DNA from: Tannerella sp.
GTDB taxonomy: Bacteria; Bacteroidota; Bacteroidia; Bacteroidales; Tannerellaceae
Length of the DNA: 10,444 nucleotides
Assembly (NCBI GenBank): GCA_031279875.1
Contig: JAITHS010000060.1
Coordinates: 1-10,444, forward strand
Reading direction: 5' to 3'
This document shows positions 7,347 to 10,444 of this stretch, piece by piece. The notes under the pieces are model-generated. The model was not told the origin of the DNA. It ran no database searches and worked only from the letters and a program-made list of their open reading frames with translations. How positions within the stretch are numbered: the stretch's first letter is position 1; each line of letters starts with the position of its first letter. The translations under genes and the position numbers were made by a program.

Positions 7347-8637
7347 ATGTAAACTAAATGTAAACTATATGCAAACTAAATGTAAACTATTATGTATGCT
7401 TTCACTTTGTCTTTTAACAAATTGTAAAGAAAGCGAGCGTTTTGAGATAAATTATGCCGACAAGATACCTCCCGGCAAGCCCGAAATAAGCGAAAACTAC
7501 AAAGCCCTCTACGGCGGAGCGAGAATTTATTTCACCCCGCCGGAAGACAAAGATGTGTTGACTATCGACGCAAGTTACACGAATCAAAAAGGCGAAAAAT
7601 TCCGCTTTTCGGTATCTTATTTCTCTGATTCTATTGATGTTGAAGGCTTTGCCGATACTGTTCCCAAAATCGTGAGCATCTATGCCGTTGACCGCGCAGG
7701 CAACAAGTCGGAAACGCAAACCATAACCGTTATACCAAAAGAACCGGCCGTTTCGCGCGTTGCAGGCAGCATTGCCGTGAAGCCGGGATTCGGTTCTTTT
7801 TATATCGACTGGCGAAACGAATTGAAGCAAGTCGTCAATATCCACATCACTTACGTTTGCGACGGTCGCGAAAAAAACATTATCTATACTTCTACCGACA
7901 CGTTGGAGCGCAGATATATTCGCCTCGACGATATTCCGGATACTAAACCGGTGAACGTAAATGTCAAAGTAGAAGACCGTTACGGCAATATCGGCACTAC
8001 TTCCGCTAACGATATTTATCTTATTAAGGATGAAAAAATCCCTAAAAACAAGTGGTTTATTCCCCAAACCAACGACTCTATTTTCGGACAGCCGCAAGGC
8101 TACTGGGAAGGCTACGAAGGGCGTATGGTTTATATCACCGACGATATTATCGACAACGGATTAAACTGGAACTGGGGAAGCACCTCTTTTAAAGGACGTA
8201 CCGGAAATGCCAAAGACGGCAATTTGCCCGCCAATTTTATCATCGATCTCGGTGAAGAATGGGAAATAAGCCGTATCGTAACTTGGCAAAGAGACCGTGC
8301 CTGGGCGCCGCCAAGCATCCCGACAGGAAGAGGATGGTATTATTCTAACGAAAATATCGGCATCTACGGAATGTATATCTACGACCAAATCAATGCTCAA
8401 TGGGATTCGATAGGAATGCACAAAATAGTTTTCCCGCCCGACTTGCCCGGTCATCAGTACAGAGTGCTGGCGCAAAACGGCGATATGGCGTACCTGTATC
8501 CCGATGAACCGCATTTCTCCGCGCCTACAAGGTGGTTTCGATATGAAGCCGTTGCAGGTTTCAGCAATAATTATACAGGTGGAGAACCGATGGGCTTATC
8601 CGAAATAACTCTCTACGGCAGAAGAAAAAATAATTAA
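7336..8637 (+). CDS. DUF4959/DUF5126/DUF5000-type surface lipoprotein
   Basis: This lipoprotein follows SusD, as usual for this family in Bacteroidetes PULs. Residues are counted from ATG 7336 (433 aa). The lipobox is LLTNC (Cys30). A DUF4959-like part at about 37-135 has PGKPE, YGGARIYFTPPEDKDVLTI, VEGFADT and IYAVDRAGNKS. A second Ig-like part follows at about 138-232 (SIAVKPGFGSFYIDWRNEL, VEDRYGNIGTTS), resembling DUF5126. The C-terminal discoidin-like DUF5000 part at about 255-430 has FIIDLGEEWEISRIVTWQRD and GEPMGLSEITLYGRR. The role is probably glycan binding at the cell surface, inferred from folds and context. The start is uncertain: ATG 7336 overlaps the SusD stop, while in-frame ATG 7369 gives a better signal peptide (MQTKCKLLCMLSLCLLTNC) and lies in the third unit of an 11-bp repeat. 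I prefer 7369, but give the longest frame. Confidence 0.88.
   Translation: MKNKCKLNVNYMQTKCKLLCMLSLCLLTNCKESERFEINYADKIPPGKPEISENYKALYGGARIYFTPPEDKDVLTIDASYTNQKGEKFRFSVSYFSDSIDVEGFADTVPKIVSIYAVDRAGNKSETQTITVIPKEPAVSRVAGSIAVKPGFGSFYIDWRNELKQVVNIHITYVCDGREKNIIYTSTDTLERRYIRLDDIPDTKPVNVNVKVEDRYGNIGTTSANDIYLIKDEKIPKNKWFIPQTNDSIFGQPQGYWEGYEGRMVYITDDIIDNGLNWNWGSTSFKGRTGNAKDGNLPANFIIDLGEEWEISRIVTWQRDRAWAPPSIPTGRGWYYSNENIGIYGMYIYDQINAQWDSIGMHKIVFPPDLPGHQYRVLAQNGDMAYLYPDEPHFSAPTRWFRYEAVAGFSNNYTGGEPMGLSEITLYGRRKNN
7347..7390 (+). repeat. Four 11-bp tandem repeats ATGTAAACTAW at a gene start
   Basis: Units begin at 7347, 7358, 7369 and 7380. Units 1, 2 and 4 read ATGTAAACTA plus A or T. Unit 3 reads ATGCAAACTAA. 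In units 1, 2 and 4 the ATG is followed at once by TAA, so initiation there would terminate immediately. Only unit 3 has CAA in that place, and only its ATG is in the frame of the lipoprotein gene. The repeat lies directly after the SusD stop codon (7344-7346). Confidence 0.85.
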
Positions 8638-8652
8638 AAATAGTTAAAGATT

Positions 8653-10086
8653 ATGAAATATTTGTTAAATTACATATTGAGCGTGCTTATTGCAACAACA
8701 ATTTTGAGTTCATGCTCCGATATTTATGATAATATCAAAGATTTTTCGCCCGAAGAAATAGTATATCCGGCAGGATTCGATACGCTCGGATGGAAACTCG
8801 GATACGAGCGCGTTGAATTTGACCTCAACAAAGGCGGTCGCGTGCCTTCAAGTCAAATGAAATTGGGAAAAGCGAAAAAAACAATCATCGAATATGATAA
8901 CGAGCGGATTGTAATCGACAGCGTCTGCTCGTGGGTCAATATTTCCGGTCTTACCGAGCAACGGCTTTATCACTTCAAAATATACACCGAAGATCAATAC
9001 GGCGACAAATCCATCCCAAAAGAAGTGCAACTGACGCCGTTTACGAAGACCGACCTCAACGTTTTGTCGTTAGTACCGCCAAACGTTATCGAATCAACAT
9101 CGGCCGCCGTCGTCGAATGGAGCGCACCGATAGAATCGGATTTGTATCAATTTTTTAGTTATACAAGCGAATATACCGACAAAGACGGTGCCGTTCATGC
9201 TTTCCAAGGCGATGATAATTTGCCGAGCCTCATAGTCGAAAACGTTCAAATAGGAGTGGAAGTGCCAATCAAAATTACAGCAAAAATACTGCCCTTTATC
9301 GGCGACAGACCTCTGCTCGATACTATCCCGGCATGGCAAACGTTCTACAATCTGCGCATTTCGGAATCGGCTAAACCGGCTATCTTCCTCAAAACACCAT
9401 CGCCGTCGGCTGTTATCAATATCTTTAAAAGCCAATTCCCTATCGAATTTTCGTGGACACAGGTGCCGGAAGCAAGCGGTTATGTCTTGAAAATATCAAA
9501 AACACCCGATTTTGAGCCTGCTTCTACCAAATCTATCAACGTGGGAAATGTTAATTCTTACTCTATGACAAAAGAAGAGGCTATAAATCAGGTGTTTACA
9601 GATATTGACCCGCTTGTTGCAACCGCTAATTTCTATTGGCAAATAGAACCCACAGAACAAACCGTTTCGGTTAGACTTCAAACCCGCAGCCTTACATACA
9701 AACATGTTGAAGGTGAACTGATTACCGATTATATCGATACGACAGACCCCGCTAATCAGTATGTCGGAAATATTACTTTTATTAATGAACCGGGAGTTTA
9801 TCGCAACGGCGATAGTTATCTGCTTTGGCAAAATAATTCGGTAGAAGCCTCATTTACAGGAAGATACATCGCATGGTACGCTCTCTACAACAATGACCTC
9901 ACTAATGCGCATATTTTTATCGACGGCGAATTAGTTGCCGACGTAAGTTGCTTTGACAATTGGCGAAGAGTAGATAAAATGTTCGAAAAACGTTGGGATT
10001 CGGATGATACTCACACAATTAAAGTGCTCTCGCCGGGTAGAGTTATTGTTCATGATTATTTTTTGTATATACATGAAGTTAAATAA
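8653..10086 (+). CDS. DUF4998-type surface lipoprotein with C-terminal jelly-roll-like domain
   Basis: This 477-residue lipoprotein has a signal peptide ending in lipobox LSSC (Cys21). The first part, about 22-135, resembles DUF4998: VYPAGFDTLGWKLGYERVEFD, ISGLTEQRLYHFKIYTEDQ, YGDKSIPKEVQL. A second Ig/Fn3-like stretch follows (about 143-235, STSAAVVEWSAP). A third beta-rich unit at about 250-345 (FPIEFSWTQVPEASGYVLKI, FYWQI) recalls the SusE/SusF-like surface modules. The C-terminus (about 370-477: VGNITFINEPGVYRNGDSYL, FTGRYIAWYAL, AHIFIDGELVADVS, DDTHTIKVLS, VIVHDYFLYI) has the spacing of small jelly-roll carbohydrate-binding domains appended to many glycan-active proteins. It starts 15 nt after the preceding stop, so it is in the same operon. 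A role in surface glycan capture is inferred; no catalytic motif is visible. Confidence 0.87.
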   Translation: MKYLLNYILSVLIATTILSSCSDIYDNIKDFSPEEIVYPAGFDTLGWKLGYERVEFDLNKGGRVPSSQMKLGKAKKTIIEYDNERIVIDSVCSWVNISGLTEQRLYHFKIYTEDQYGDKSIPKEVQLTPFTKTDLNVLSLVPPNVIESTSAAVVEWSAPIESDLYQFFSYTSEYTDKDGAVHAFQGDDNLPSLIVENVQIGVEVPIKITAKILPFIGDRPLLDTIPAWQTFYNLRISESAKPAIFLKTPSPSAVINIFKSQFPIEFSWTQVPEASGYVLKISKTPDFEPASTKSINVGNVNSYSMTKEEAINQVFTDIDPLVATANFYWQIEPTEQTVSVRLQTRSLTYKHVEGELITDYIDTTDPANQYVGNITFINEPGVYRNGDSYLLWQNNSVEASFTGRYIAWYALYNNDLTNAHIFIDGELVADVSCFDNWRRVDKMFEKRWDSDDTHTIKVLSPGRVIVHDYFLYIHEVK

Positions 10087-10310
10087 AGTTTGTCCAGAAA
10101 GTCGCTTTGTTACGGTACCACGTCATTGCGAGGAACGAAGCAATCCAGCGAAAACAGGTACCACGTCATTGCGAGGAACGAAGCAATCCAGCGTGCTTTT
10201 TCCTTCCGGATTACTTCCTGTATTCTGGATTGCTTCGTACCTCGCAATGACGAATGCCCTGTACGTTAAAGCCCTCGTAATGAAGCAGTTACTCAAAAAT
10301 AAACAAAACA
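10087..10310. other. Intergenic gap holding a dispersed palindromic repeat cluster
   Basis: This 224-bp gap separates two lipoprotein genes. Most of it is the repeat cluster at 10114-10252. I see no match to TAnnTTTG in front of the next gene and no T-run after the hairpin arms that would mark a simple intrinsic terminator. Whether transcription passes into the next gene is open. Confidence 0.6.
10114..10252. repeat. Dispersed palindromic repeat, two direct copies and one inverted copy
   Basis: Two direct 37-bp copies, 10114-10150 and 10157-10193, begin GGTACCACGTCATTGCGAGG and end CAATCCAGCG. An inverted 28-bp copy of the core lies at 10225-10252 (CTGGATTGCTTCG to CAATGACG), differing from the others at one position. 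The second and third copies can pair over 28 bp with a loop of about 33 nt. Cores of this kind (CGTCATTGCGAGG ... AAGCAATCCAG) are dispersed, intergenic, REP/MITE-like repeats in several bacterial genomes. Translated, they give the familiar spurious peptides RHCEERSNPA and WIASYLAMTNA. The cluster could act as an mRNA-stabilising or attenuating hairpin at the end of the operon, but this is inference. Confidence 0.85.
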
Positions 10311-10444
10311 ATGAAATATATTAACAAACAAACTTTATTCATATCATCATTATTATTAATGATGATAACATCGTGTTACGACGATAACACCGACAAGAAA
10401 ATGAAAGTAGAAGTGCCTGAAGACGAGTGGTATTCGGGCGGAAG
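10311..10444 (+). CDS. Lipoprotein N-terminus, cut by the window edge; possibly di-heme oxidoreductase-like
   Basis: The frame is open from ATG 10311 to the end of the window (44 complete codons). It encodes a signal peptide MKYINKQTLFISSLLLLMM followed by lipobox ITSC (Cys23) and an acidic linker. The stretch VEVPEDEWYSGG then resembles, from memory, the start of Bacteroidetes di-heme oxidoreductase-like lipoproteins, but no haem motif lies in the window, so the family is a weak guess. It has the same orientation as the PUL operon, 224 nt behind it and beyond the palindromic repeat cluster, so it may or may not belong to the operon. Confidence 0.8.
   Translation, partial: MKYINKQTLFISSLLLMMITSCYDDNTDKKMKVEVPEDEWYSGG

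Noticed and set aside
7414..8097. 227-codon minus-strand frame inside the DUF4959-type gene
   Set aside because: It is an antisense shadow with no recognisable domain. The plus-strand frame has a lipobox and family motifs.
10004..10324. 106-codon plus-strand frame overlapping the end of the DUF4998-type gene
   Set aside because: Its sequence is mostly translated dispersed repeat (RHCEERSNPA, WIASYLAMTNA), the usual spurious peptide of such repeats. It overlaps two well-supported genes.

Overview
The window comes from a member of the Bacteroidota, most likely order Bacteroidales. It holds a SusC/SusD glycan-uptake pair followed by surface lipoproteins of families largely confined to this phylum. 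It also has promoter elements of the Bacteroidetes type (TTTG about 20 nt upstream of TAnnTTTG) and Bacteroidetes-style lipoprotein signal peptides. It looks like the 5' half of a polysaccharide utilization locus (PUL). No glycoside hydrolase or other degradative enzyme is visible, so the substrate cannot be named.

Left part (minus strand): a GntR-type regulator (810-1925) has an N-terminal winged helix and a C-terminal LacI/AraR-like sugar-sensing domain. Its stop codon overlaps the start of an AAA+ ATPase gene of the AAA_14/DUF4143 type (816 to the left edge, incomplete). The ATPase carries an unusual in-frame array of 27-residue repeats. At DNA level each repeat contains a 40-bp palindromic block (14-bp arms, 12-nt loop).

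Middle: a 270-bp AT-rich divergent control region (1926-2195) holds two outward-facing promoters. They share an identical 15-bp core in inverted orientation. Two GTAAACA-N4-TGTTTAC-like palindromes in the region are good candidates for the operators of the GntR regulator.

Right part (plus strand): a tightly packed operon of susC-like TonB-dependent transporter (2196-5357), susD-like glycan-binding lipoprotein (5376-7346), DUF4959/DUF5126/DUF5000-type lipoprotein (7336 or 7369 to 8637) and DUF4998-type lipoprotein (8653-10086). SusC and SusD would form the outer-membrane import complex. The two following lipoproteins are probably accessory surface glycan-binding proteins. Four 11-bp tandem repeats, each beginning with ATG, lie at the SusD/DUF4959 junction. 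After the last lipoprotein comes a cluster of three copies (two direct, one inverted) of a dispersed palindromic repeat (10114-10252). A further lipoprotein then starts at 10311 and runs off the right edge.

The most unusual items are the palindrome-bearing in-frame repeats inside the ATPase, the mirrored promoter/operator architecture, and the 11-bp ATG repeats at a gene start.
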